Assembly: GCA_963693285.1 (NCBI GenBank)
Contig: OY848917.1
Location: 26,537,745-26,601,744, forward strand
Source of the DNA: Xestospongia muta
Taxonomy: Eukaryota > Porifera > Demospongiae > Haplosclerida > Petrosiidae
Reading direction: 5' to 3'
Length of the DNA: 64,000 bases
Part shown: positions 51,209 through 64,000 of the stretch, piece by piece
How the letters are laid out: the number at the start of each line of letters is the position of its first letter
Numbering within the stretch: the stretch's first letter is position 1
Notes under the pieces: generated by a model
The model's input: the letters and a program-made list of their open reading frames with translations, nothing else
Databases searched by the model: none
What the model was told of the DNA's origin: nothing
Program-made: the position numbers and the translations under genes

Positions 51209-53256
51209 AGAAACACATTGTTAAGGATCTGTTGTTATAAGAAGACAAATATTATTAACTGACTAAAGACTTGTTATATATAGTATTATTATAATTAATT
51301 AATTATTGTCATAAGCTAGAAAGGCAAAACAGCAAAGGTCAGACATACAACTACAAGTACAATTTATAGTAAAAGTTGCCAATTTAAATTAAAACTCAAA
51401 TGGTTTAGAAAGACCTACTTTGAAAAAAGCATATGCATTAAAATCACGCCATTAAACTTACTGTGTGCACATAGAACACTTATCTACAAATTCTATCAAT
51501 GTAAGAATTTCCTTAAAATTGTTTCTTCGCAATTGTATTGTTATAAAAGTACCACATCTATTTGATTGAATAGAAGAATTGCACATAACATTTTTTTGTT
51601 CTGTACCAGCACATGAGCTATTAAGAAAGAAAGATTGAGAGATAGGACAATGCTATGTAAAGAAGAAAATGGACCAATGAAGATTGAGACAGTTTGCATG
51701 TTTATAAATTATTAGCATAGGCGAAACACCAAATACTACAATTTTATCATCATCATCATTGTCCATAGCAAATACAAGTAAAAAAGGATCTCCTGTAGTT
51801 GCAATTCACCCATATATGTTGTTAAATGTAAGTTATTTATATCACTCCACCTACAACTTGCTGCTGTTGTACTTCACATTCAACATTGTCAGGCAAATGG
51901 TTGTATGAGTCCTTCAATTTGCTTATAATAGTTGCAGGTCATGACAAGTTGAAGACATGCTTTATCTTTGAGAGTGTAAAGCAGCTTAAAGAGTACTTAA
52001 AAGTACAAAATTTAAAGGGATGGGATAACAGAAATTTTCATTGCTTAGTAGGCATAGTATGTGTAGGTAATGTGTGAGTAGAACAGGGTATCAATGCGGT
52101 GTATGTTCTGACTTAGTATGCAATATATAAACATGAGTAAGTAAAGTGTGAAGTATTTTAATAATATTGTTTTTCTGTTATGGTTTCTGTAAAATAAATA
52201 CATATTAGGTAAAGTTTGTGCTTTTCAATATTATATCTAACTGTTTGATTGACTATTATTACTTTAATTTTTTATACTATATTATATTATGGGATAAGGA
52301 TAGCTCAATCAAGCATACCCCATTCATTGGTTTTCCAGTTATTATTTAAGTAAGTGGATCTCTAGACTATACAAGTCAAGACATTTGATGTTGCTATATA
52401 TGTATTATTTGCTGTGTATAATAGCAAATAGTATAATAATTCTTTGCATGCCATGACTATACAGGTCAGTTGCTATGTTTTTGACATATGACTTTGTAGC
52501 TTCCAATATGGTTTTATTTAATGTATTCAAATAACACTTTAAAGGGTAAATTTGTGGTTTCTTAAATTATGTTTGTGATATGATATTATAGACACTTGAG
52601 GCATATATAGCACTTTTATTGCATGAATCTACAAGTGGATTATAACCCAAACTTTTATATCATGTATAGCTAGCTGTACAGTATACTATGACATAAACAA
52701 CCTTTGTCGAGTAGCAACCCATACATGTGGTTGGTCTCTAATCAATACATCAATTTATATTCGGTTTGAATTGATTGAACTCAATGATATAGAAAGAAGG
52801 GTTCTTTTAAATGCCAGGTATTTTGATAATGAGATCTTTTCACATTAGTTTACAATAAACGGTAAGGTGCCCATAGGTGGTGAATAAATCATGACAATAA
52901 TTTATAATATTAATAATGCATCTTTGAGAGTGTACCCAATAAGTGGCATCATCTGGATACCACATAAAAGGTAACTAGTAACTTAAAGAATTAAAATTAC
53001 ATCTGTCTTCTAAAAGTGATGTGATATTTTGTTACCAGGTAACAGTCTGTTAAGTCTCATTATTCGACTATGTTAACAACAAATTGTTTGTTCCAAAAAA
53101 ATTACAACAAAATATGAACTGGATATGATATCAATTTTTTCTTAATTATGTTGCCAGGCAACAATTTATGAAGACGTTGCAATGCGGATGTGCCGGAATA
53201 CTTATATAAATTGCCTTCCAGTGTTTGACTTTACATATGCAAACGTTTCAAACAAT
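51209..53256. other. Spacer between SDR units 4 and 5
   Basis: The first ~1.1 kb repeat the spacer after unit 1. The last ~250 bp (from about 53000) repeat the immediate upstream DNA of unit 2. An open frame at 51886-52077 belongs to the repeated spacer. No gene is supported. Confidence 0.5.
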
Positions 53257-54376
53257 ATGTCAGTTTTAAAGTTCAACAAAGTCCTGTCTATTTTTCGTAC
53301 TAATCTACGAATGATGTCGGTCGATACTACAAGAAAATTTGAAGGAAAAGTTGCTGTTGTGACAGCTTCAACTGATGGGTAAAAAAGATCATATATATAT
53401 ATATTATATATAATATTGTATAATATTTAGAATAGGTTATGCTATTGCCAATCGTCTTGCTTATGATGGTGCTAAAGTTATGGTTAGTAGTCGTAAGGGA
53501 ACTAATGTTAAGAGAGCTGTGGAATTGCTACAGAAAGAACATGGAAGTGAGTTAGTGTCTGGTGTTGTTTGTCATGTTGGTAAAGATGAGGACAGGAAAT
53601 CACTGATAAAAGAGGTATTGTTAATGATGTTTGTTATTTAATGTTACATTCAATATTATACTAATAATACAAATACACTGACCTAAAATCAGTAGTTACT
53701 ATATTATTGATAAACTATACTATTACTACTATACTACATGGTACAACATTTTTGTTTAATTCCAGGTCATTAAACAATTTGGCCAAATTGACATCCTAGT
53801 TGACAATGCTGGAGTAAATCCTAGTCCAGGAAAACTATTGTATGTAAACTTAACAATATATATGTGTGTGTGTGTGTGTGTGTACATATGCATAAGTATA
53901 TATGTATATGAACTAATAGTTCTTTCTATAATAGGCATTTGAAGGTGAATGGAATAAGGTAATGAACATATTGAACATATTCTAAACAACAGAGTATCAT
54001 ACGTTCTGTAGATCTGTCATGTTAATGTTATATTAAGTGCTTTATTTTGACTTGTTATGAAAAAGTAATATAATAATTAGATATTTTTCTTGACAGAAAA
54101 CTATCTATTGTGTCAGTAAAATGGCTTTATTTGGTTTAATAATAGCATTAGCTAAGGAACTAGGAGAAGACAATATTAGAGTGAATTGTATTTCACCTGG
54201 ACTAATTAGAACATGCTTCAAAGAATTAGTAAGTGTGACATAATATATTCTTATGATTTTTGATAGACTTATATATTAAAATTAGAGCATTATTATTATA
54301 TCTTCTTTCACTAACTTCAGTTATTGAAAAATGAAGCCTACATTGCCAGTTATATTGGTAGTCATTGGAGAAAAAG
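53257..54376 (+). pseudogene. DHRS4-like SDR pseudogene, array unit 5
   Basis: Exons 1-4 are intact (53257-53378, 53431-53614, 53766-53843, 53935-53958) and the start [20 protein letters not shown] is kept. Exon 5 starts at 54012 but runs, after CTTTATT, straight into intron 6 (TTGACTTGTTATG). A deletion thus removes the end of exon 5, intron 5 and exon 6 with catalytic Ser168. Exons 7 (54097-54228) and 8 (54321-54376) follow. A second deletion replaces intron 8 and exon 9 with spacer sequence from about 54390. The copy is dead. Confidence 0.85.
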
Positions 54377-55764
54377 GTAACTTGATACTGTTATTCATAT
54401 CACTCCACCTACTACTTGCTGCTGTTGTACTTCACATTCAACAATGTCAGACACATGGTTGTATGAGTCCTTCAATTTGCTTATAATAGTTGCAGGTCAT
54501 GACAAATTGAAGACATGCTTTATCTTTGAGAGTGTAAAACAGCTTAAAGAGTACTTAAAAGTACAAAATTTAAAGGGATAGGATAACAGAAATTTCTATT
54601 GCTTAGTAGGCATAGTATGTGTGTGTGAGTAGGAGAACAGGGTATCAAATCCGGCGTATATTCTGACTTAGTATGCAATATATAAACATGAGTAGGTAAA
54701 GTGTGACGCTTCCATCATAAGTAACATTGAAGTTATTTAATAATATTGTTTTTCTGTTATAGTTTCTGTAAAATAAATACATATTAGGTAAAATTTGTGC
54801 TTTTCAATATTATAACTAACTGTTTGATTGACTATTATTATTTTAATTTTTTATATTATATTATATTATGTGATAAGGATAGCTCAATCAAGCATACCCC
54901 ATTCATTGGTTTTCCAGTTATTATTTAAGTAAGTGAATCTCTGGGCTCAACAAGACTATTTACAAGTCAAGACATTTGATGTTGCTATATATGTATAATT
55001 TGTTGTGTATATAGCAAATAGTATAATAATTTCTTTACATGCCATGACTACACAGGTCAGTTGCTATGTTTTTTGATGTATAACTTAACTGTCTCTGTAG
55101 CTTCCAATATGTTTTTTTAATGTATTCAAATAACACTTTAAAGGATAAATTTGTGGTTTCTTAAATTATGTTTGTGATATGATACCATAGACATTTGATG
55201 CATATATAGCACTTTTTTGCATGAATCTACAAAAGCATCATCGCATTATAACCCAAACTTTTATATGATGTATAGCTAGCTGTACAGTATACTATGACAT
55301 AAACAACCCTTGTGGAGTAGCAACCCATACACTGGCCTATTTTATATCACAAAATGAACATTAGCTGTATCAGCATACAACTTTTGTGGTTGGTCTCTAA
55401 CAAATACATATTTCAATTTATATTTTGTTCGAATTAATTGAACTCGATGATATAGAAAGAAGGGTTCTTTTAAATGCCAGGTAAGTAGATTTTTTCACAT
55501 TAGTTTACAATAAACGATAAGTATATGCCCATAGGTGGTGAATAAATCATGACAATAATTTATAATAATAATAATGCATCTTTGAGAGTGTACCCAGTAA
55601 GTGGCATCATCTGGATACCACATAAAAGGTACTAGTAATTTAAAGAGAACTAATGAAATCTATACCAAAAAGAAGCATAATATAAGCTGTACAAAAATGG
55701 CAGAATATAATTAAAAATGCTTATTAGATTTGACATTTCTTCTTAGTAGGTGATGTTTGGTCAA
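54377..55764. other. Spacer after SDR unit 5
   Basis: A third copy of the post-unit-1/post-unit-4 spacer (starts TTATTCATATCACTCCACC, matching 40936 and 51836). It ends at GATGTTTGGTCAACA, where similarity to 41985-42002 stops. Confidence 0.55.
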
Positions 55765-56264
55765 CACTTTTTAATGTTTGGAAAATGAATGGTTTATATA
55801 TTAGTTGCAGTATTCCCATTAGTTAAAAATTACCAATTGATGTAGTATTGTTGTTTCTTTTATCGTACTTTATTAGAATCAATGTAGAAAATAACTTGTT
55901 TTACAGACAATTGGTTTTTTGTCTCTTTATGTTGGTTATTAACTTACACTAATCCAATGATTGTAATAATAATGACAAAATGATGTACCATCAATGTAAA
56001 TTATATATACATTGTTTTTCCTACAAGAGCTAGACTATCTCTCTTGTTGATTTATACAACAGACCTGTGTTTAAAAGATTCTAGAGTGAAATGGAGGAGT
56101 GGTATAGGTATGGAAGATGGTGCAGGCCTTCCTCTCTTGGAACATTAAGATATTAACTTGATTTCTATTATTTATTTATTTACTAATTTATTTATTAATT
56201 GCTCTAAAAAAGTAAAATAAATATATATAATATAATTAGTAGTGTTGTTTTAGTTTGCTCAAAT
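55765..56264. other. Left part of an unmatched insertion in the array
   Basis: AT-rich DNA without counterpart in the parallel segment after unit 1 (42003-42130). No gene or repeat is recognised. Confidence 0.45.
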
Positions 56265-56790
56265 GGGACCAGTCTCATTCTTGGCCCCTAGTTATTTAAA
56301 CAGACTTTTGTTCACCGATGTCAGTAATTATCTCATAATAGTCGTTAATGAGATTCATAGTGCTTCACTGCCGAATCCCACAGGACCCTGAAGACAAAAT
56401 CGTAAGTAGGTATTAAAAAAACAAGACAACCTTGGATAGGTTGTGTTGTGGGCCAGCGTCTGCGATGTATCGAAATTGACCTCTGAGATGGTTACCAGCA
56501 TACTCGTAAAAGTATCCGAAAGGCTGACTAGGATACGGCTGGTAGTCTCCCTTTAAACGTGACGAGGTCCGGAGCGTTGTGGTCCCGGTTTAGTAATGAC
56601 GATGATTTCCCCGAAGCTCGAAACAGTACGGTTGGTTTGAAGTTAGGGCGAAGTTCCAGCCAGGATTACCTCGTCTTCCGACGATGGTTACCAAGCCACG
56701 GTGGCGGGCCTAGCTAGCAATAGCAGGGAATCCTGGAGCCTAAGTGGAAGCTTCAGGGGATGTGAGTCACGAAAGATCGTTTGGGCAACA
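56265..56790. other. CpG-rich island of unknown nature
   Basis: About 525 bp near 50% G+C with many CpG and few long A/T runs, sharply different from the ~70% A+T around it. No frame exceeds ~60 codons on either strand. It can form stems: ACCAGC (56494-56499) with GCTGGT (56538-56543), enclosing GTATCC (56512-56517) with GGATAC (56531-56536), and CCTGGAGC (56732-56739) with GCTTCAGG (56750-56757). It could be a structured non-coding RNA gene, an rDNA-like or element fragment, or transferred DNA. I did not recognise rRNA, SRP, RNase P or tRNA signatures. Confidence 0.4.
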
Positions 56791-58496
56791 ATACTTTTTT
56801 AATAAATTTTTTATAAATTTATTCAATAAAAACACATAACACTACAATTGTAATAAATCCATCATATATACATTACTTATAAAATACAAATGATACAAAA
56901 TGATTAGAATATTTATTATTGTATTTATAATATGAACCATTTTATTTACATCATGAAAACAACGAATGTAATCAATAGATTTTGCTGTGTGATATACTTA
57001 ATAATATTCAGAAGGACTTAAAACTCTGATTTTTGATATACTTAGCATTTCAAGAAAAAGTCATAAACACATTTATGACAAATTGTTTGTAGCCTTCAAA
57101 CCACCTTTATAAAATCTTTAGTGCTAGGTCATATATCAGTAAGAGCAATCATTCTTCAGGAGATAAATTTAGCCATAACCATGGAAAAATGGACTAAGAA
57201 GGAGTGAGACCTCTCTTAAAGGGTTCTTGAGTTGGCTTACACTGAAAATTCTGAGGATTGAATCATTTTATTATGTATCTACACGAGACTGGTAACAAAC
57301 GTGTATTATAATTATTTTGTGGTTTAACGTATTAATTACAAGGGTGTGGTCTTGGAGCGGTTCAAGTTTTAAAATAGATAAGGACCAAACTACAACGTAG
57401 AATGACAGTAAATTAATAACAAAATGGAAGACGAATCAGTTAAGGTACCGTTAAAAACTACTGTCACTAATATGTAAACTTGTTTTCTTTTTAATAGCAT
57501 GTGTGCTGTGGTTGTTGTTCAAATGGACCAGCAATGAACAACAACTGAACTTAGTCTACCATTGGATTTATACTAACCTGCCACTAATTGCTTGTACAGA
57601 ACCATCAAGCCAACCAACCATTGAAGATTGCTATATTTAAATACTATCTAGCTAACTATATATATAGGGTTTAAATATTTTTTATTAATGGATCACTGTA
57701 ATTAACAACGACAAATTCCATGCATCATTTGTTGTGTATAGTATATTGTTTGCTGGTATATACATCACTATACAGGTCTTTTTTGACATATATAACTAAT
57801 CTGTCTCTCTGCCTCTTCAAAGGCTACTTTGTGGTTTCCTAAATTATATTTTGGAATGACACCATAGACATTTGATGTGGCAGTTATATTACATCAACTC
57901 TAACCAAATTATAACCAGACCACATCATAACATAAACAACCCTCAATTGCATAGTTGAGTTACTACCCACATGCTGGCTTAATTTAAATCACAACACTTT
58001 ATACTAGCATATACCCTTTGTAGTTATGGTATATAACCTATAGATATTCCAGTTATGAGTAGAAAGAAAGTTATTTTTAAAATTCAGTTTATAACAAAGT
58101 TACTGGCTCACAGTTAATTATTGTTAAGTCATCGAATTTTCTGAAGCTATACAAGTAATGGTACACTTAAGACGCAATTTATTTTTGTTAGCAATCTTTT
58201 CACATCACTTTACAATATAACAGTATATACATGTGTGCCTCACAGTTAGTTATTCATTATTAGTTAGTGAACTATAGAAGACTGTTCTGAAGCTATACAC
58301 CTCTGTTGTTCAGACTAATCTGTATATATTAGTGAAGAAACTATAACAATGTCTTAATGTCAACAAAAGTCAATGTTGCAGAGCTAGTAAGTATGTAAAT
58401 ATTATGTCACTATTGCATAACAGTGATTGAGAAGTTATTTAAAACGTTATACTTGTGTAAAAATGAATAATCTAAAACATTATATATCTATATATA

Positions 58497-58561
<65 letters not shown>

Positions 58562-58876
58562 TATATATATGCATAGATAAATCGATATAGTGTTGTGATG
58601 TTGTCATACTTTTAAATTATCAGCTGTCTTCTAAAAGTGATGTGATATTTTGTTACCAGGTAACAGTCTGTTAAGTCTCATTATGCGACAATGTTAACAA
58701 CAAGTTGTTTGTTCCAGAAAGAAATTACAACAAAATGTGACCTAGATATGATATCAATTTGCCTTAATTATGTTGCCAGGCAACAATTTATGAAACATGA
58801 CAATGCGGATGTGCTGGGATACATACATAAATTGCCTTCCAGTGATTGACTTTACATAGCAAACGTTTCAAACAAT
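56791..58876. other. Upstream region of SDR unit 6
   Basis: From about 56991 it is ~95% similar to 42131-44020 upstream of unit 2, including the micro-ORF copy (57425). Bases 56791-56990 are AT-rich and unmatched. A long (TA)n tract spans about 58480-58555. Confidence 0.5.
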
Positions 58877-60660
58877 ATGTCAGTTTTAAAGTTCAACAAA
58901 GTCCTCTCTATTTTTCGTACTAATCTACGAATGATGTCTATCAATACTACAAGAAAATTTGAAGGAAAAGTTGCTGTTGTGACAGCTTCAACTGATGGGT
59001 AAAAAAGGTCATATATATTATATATAATATTATGTAACATTTAGAATAGGTTATGCTATTGCCAATCGTCTTGCTTATGATGGTGCTAAAGTTATGGTTA
59101 GTAGTCGTAAGGGAACTAATGTTAAGAGGGCTGTGGAATTGCTACAGAAAGAACATGGAAGTGAGTCAGTGTCTGGTGTTGTTTGTCATGTTGGTAAAGA
59201 TGAAGACAGAAAATCACTGATAAAAGAGGTATTGTTAATGATGTTTGTTATTTGATGTTACATTCAATATTATACTAATAATACAAACACACTGACCCAA
59301 AATCAGTAGTTACTATATTATTGATTAACTATGCTATTACTACTACTACTACATGGTACAACATTTTTGTTTAATTCCAGGTCATTAAACAATTTGGCCA
59401 AATTGACATCCTAGTTGACAATGCTGGAGTAAATCCTAGTCCAGGAAAACTTTTGCATGTAAGCTTAACTTAAATTATTTATAATTATAGACATTCATAT
59501 GTACACACACACACACACACACACACACATAAATATATGCACACACATTATCCAATAAGAACTATTTTTTTCTTTCTATTAATTCTTTCTATAATAGGCA
59601 TCTGAAGGTGAATGGAACAAGGTAATTAATAATATATATTTTAAACAAAATGTATTATCTGTTCTGTAGATCTGTCAAGTTAATGTTATATCAAGTGCTT
59701 TATTAGTACAGGAAGCATATCCATACATGAAAGTAAAAGGGTAAGTTAGAACAATAAAACATTGTCACAATTAATGATTATAACATACAGAGGCAATGTT
59801 GTGTTTGTGTCTTCCTATGCTGGTTTCAAACCGGTGAGTTTTGAACATGTTATGAAAAAATGATATACTAATTTGATATTTTTGTTCATAGAAATCTGTC
59901 TACTGTGTCAGTAAAATGGCTTTATTTGGTTTAACAATAGCATTAGCTAAGGAACTAGGAGAAGATAATATTAGAGTGAATTGTATTGCACCTGGACTAA
60001 TTAGAACACGGTTTGGAGAATTGGTAAATGTTACATAATGTGTCACTATAATTTAGATGGACATATTAAATAATAATATTATTATTATCAATTATTTCTT
60101 TAACTCTAGTTATTGAATAATGAAGCCTATATTGACAGTTATATTGATAGTCGCTGGATAAAAAGGTAACTTTGATACTGTATTGTGTTTGTGTTTAATG
60201 ATGAATATAGATCATTTCTAATAATGTTGTAGTAAAGAGATAGATTTCTAGTTATTAATATATTAGTTAACATAAATAATTTGTCAGTACATAGAGTAAG
60301 CATGTAAACTATTCTTTGTAATCATATAGTATTACTTGTTTATTTTACAAATATTGCTGTGTAATTACAAAAAAAATTATAATAATTAATTTATTATAAA
60401 AGTAGAATTCATTAGTGGTAAATCTACTACAAATTGCATTATGTACACCCATTGTCTGTAAAATAAACATGTTGATGTACATTAATTACATTCCATCTGT
60501 CAGACTAGAATGATCATGTAAAATTTAATTATAACATATTTTCTATAGAATTGGTGAACCAGAAGATTGTTCTGGAACTGTTGCTTTTCTTTGTTCAGAA
60601 GAGGCCAACTACATAACTGGAGAGACTATTACAATTGCCGGAAAGTCTGCCAGAATATAA
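58877..60660 (+). CDS. DHRS4-like SDR, array unit 6
   Basis: Nine exons: 58877-58998, 59045-59228, 59381-59458, 59598-59621, 59670-59740, 59791-59833, 59892-60023, 60110-60165 and 60549-60660, the same lengths as units 1 and 2, giving 273 aa without interruption. Cofactor motif TASTDGIG, SSRKG, DNAG, SSYAG and YCVSK are kept. The residue before the catalytic Val-Asn is Gln (CQVN) where others have His, and the substrate-side helix reads SYIDSRW for SYIGSRW. The upstream DNA resembles unit 2, while the 3' end and following spacer resemble unit 3, so it stands for the ancestral or recombined form of that pair. Confidence 0.87.
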
Positions 60661-62139
<1,479 letters not shown>

Positions 62140-63870
62140 TTGTCACTTTTAAAGTTCAACAAAGACTTATATATTTTTCGTACTAATCTACGAATGATGT
62201 CCATCAATAATACATAAAAATTTAAAGGAAAAGTTACTGTTGTAATAAATGATGGGTAAAAAACCCAAATATATATATGTATATATATTATAATAATAAT
62301 ATGTAACTTTTAGAATAGGTTATGCTATTGCCAATCGTCTTGCTTATGATGGTGCTAAAGTTATGATTAGTAGTTGTAAGGAAACTAATGTTAAGAGGGC
62401 TGTAGAATTGCTACAGAAAGAACATGGAAGTGAGTTAGTGTCTGGTGTTGTTTGTCATGTTGGTAAAGATGAGGACAGGAAATCACTGATAAAAGAGGTA
62501 TTGTTAATGATGTTTGTTATTTAATGTTACATTCAATATTATACTAATAATACAAATACACTGACCTAAAATCAGTAGTTACTATATTATTGATAAACTA
62601 TACTATTACTACTATACTACACGGTACAACATTTTTGTTTAATTCCAGGTCATTAAACAATTTGGCCAAATTGACATCCTAGTTGACAATGCTGGGGTAA
62701 ATCCTAGTCCAGGAAAACTATTGCATGTAAGCTTAACTATTATTTATAAATAAATACATACAATTAAATAAATACAGACACATATTATGCAATATGATCT
62801 AGTAATTATTTCTATTTAGGCATCTAAAGGTGAATGGAACAAGGTAAATAATAATATATTTAAAATAAAAAATGAAGTATCTGTTCTGTAGATCTGTCAT
62901 GTTAATGTTATATCAAATGCTTAAATAGTACAAAGAAGCATATCCATTCATTAAAGTAAAAGTAAAGTAAATTAAAACAATAAAACTTTGTCATAATTAA
63001 TGATTATAACATACAGAGGCAATGTTGTGTTTGTGTCTTCCTATGCTGGTTTCAAACCAGTGAGTTTTGACATGTTATGAAAAAATGATATACTAATTTG
63101 ATATTTTTGTTCATAGAAATCTGTCTATTGTGTCAGTAAAATGGCTTTATTTGGTTTAACAATAGCATTAGCTAAGGAACTAGGAGAAGAGAACATTAGA
63201 GTGAATTGTATTGCACCTGGACTAATTAGAACACGCTTTGGAGAATTGGTAAGTATTACATAATGCGTCACTTTAATTTAGATGGACTTATTAAATTATA
63301 ATATTCTTAATATCACTTTTTCTTTAATTTTAGTTATTGAATAATGAAGCTTAGATTGACAGTTATATTGGTAGTGGCTGGATAAAAAGGTAACTTTGAT
63401 ACTGTATTGTGTTTGTGTTTAGTGATGAATATAGATCATTTTTTAATAATGTTGTAGTAAAGAGATTAATGTATTAGTTAAGATCGTCAGATATGTCAGT
63501 AGATACAGTATAAGCATGTAAAATATTCTTAGTAGTCATATTGTATTACTTGTTTATTTTACAAATATTCCTTTGCAATAATAAAACATTTTATAATAAT
63601 TAAACTTTAAAAAGAATTTATTAGTAGTTAATCTACTACAAATTGCATTATGTACAGCCATTGTCTGTAAAATAAACATGTTGATGTACATGACTTTCAT
63701 TCCTTCTGTCATACTAGAATGCCCATGTAAAATTTAAATTATAACATGTTTTCTATAGAATTGGTGAACCAGAAGATTGTTCTGGAGCTGTTGCTTTTCT
63801 TTGTTCAGAAGAGGCCAACTACATTACTGGGGAAACTATAACAATGGCTGGAAAGTCTGCTAGAATATAA
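62140..63870 (+). pseudogene. DHRS4-like SDR pseudogene, array unit 7
   Basis: The exon 1 remnant (62140-62255) has the same start loss (TTG) and TAA as unit 4, plus a small deletion in place of GACAGCTTCAACT. Exons 2-4 (62314-62497, 62649-62726, 62820-62843) are open. Exon 5 (from 62892) has GCTTAAATAG with a stop and has lost its donor. Exons 6 and 7 (63017-63059, 63117-63248) are intact. Exon 8 (63334-63389) has TAG in place of TAC (EA-stop-IDS). Exon 9 is 63759-63870. It shares its first lesions with unit 4, then decayed further. Confidence 0.84.
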
Positions 63871-64000
63871 ACAAACACATTTTGTTAAGCATCTGTTGTT
63901 ATAATAATATATATATATATTACTTTTTATTTGCTCTTTATCCACTTGAATTGTGGCTAACAAGATTTTACAGCTGCTTTTTCTCTAACAAAGTAAGATA
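63871..64000. other. 3' flank of SDR unit 7
   Basis: AT-rich. It departs from the other post-unit spacers after a (TA)n run at about 63908-63921. The array may end here or continue outside the window. Confidence 0.4.

Noticed and set aside
56265..56790. rRNA or tRNA gene in the CpG-rich island
   Set aside because: No recognisable 5S, 5.8S, 18S or 28S conserved block and no A/B-box pair or cloverleaf could be read, so only an unknown structured segment is claimed.

Overview
The window looks like nuclear DNA of an early-branching animal, most likely a demosponge. It is about 70% A+T, and genes are split by very short GT-AG introns (46-60 nt is common). The protein families (expanded TRIM-NHL, a secreted fibrinogen-like family, cytoplasmic tyrosine kinases, DHRS4-type SDRs, EnSpm/hAT/Gypsy relics) fit a sponge. 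The species is inferred, not proven. No tRNA, rRNA or CRISPR was recognised.

Layout. (1) 1-4.2 kb: a complete secreted fibrinogen-like gene (minus strand) and two tandem broken copies of its 5' end. (2) 4.5-10.9 kb: a decayed ZSWIM/MULE-type gene with a C-terminal PHD finger (minus). It is split by a 3.37-kb CACTG (EnSpm/CMC-like) DNA transposon at 5740-9109 that has a 3-bp target duplication. The transposon keeps a spliced 394-aa accessory gene (plus) but only the two ends of its transposase (minus). (3) 10.85-14.4 kb: a second complete fibrinogen-like gene (plus) with duplicated upstream DNA, enclosed by ~160-bp inverted repeats. (4) 14.7-27.3 kb: a graveyard of fibrinogen-like fragments, one intact single-exon TRIM-NHL gene (23718-25874), a TRIM-NHL pseudogene with a 173-bp internal inversion, a hAT relic and a Gypsy relic. 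(5) 28.0-34.7 kb: a ten-exon tyrosine kinase gene (minus) encoding a PH domain, a 28-29-residue Pro/Gln-rich repeat and a kinase domain. (6) 36.5-64.0 kb: a tandem array of seven nine-exon DHRS4-like short-chain dehydrogenase/reductase units (plus). Units 1, 2 and 6 are intact (273 aa each), unit 3 lacks exon 1, and units 4, 5 and 7 are pseudogenes. Blocks of the array were duplicated again, and one block carries an unmatched, CpG-rich, non-AT island (56265-56790).

The neighbouring families do not form one pathway. The window reads as a region shaped by tandem and segmental duplication and by transposon insertion, with birth and death of gene copies. The least described items are the deletion-derivative EnSpm element with its intact second gene, the PH-repeat-kinase architecture, the SDR array whose catalytic Ser-Tyr spacing is three residues short, and the CpG-rich island.
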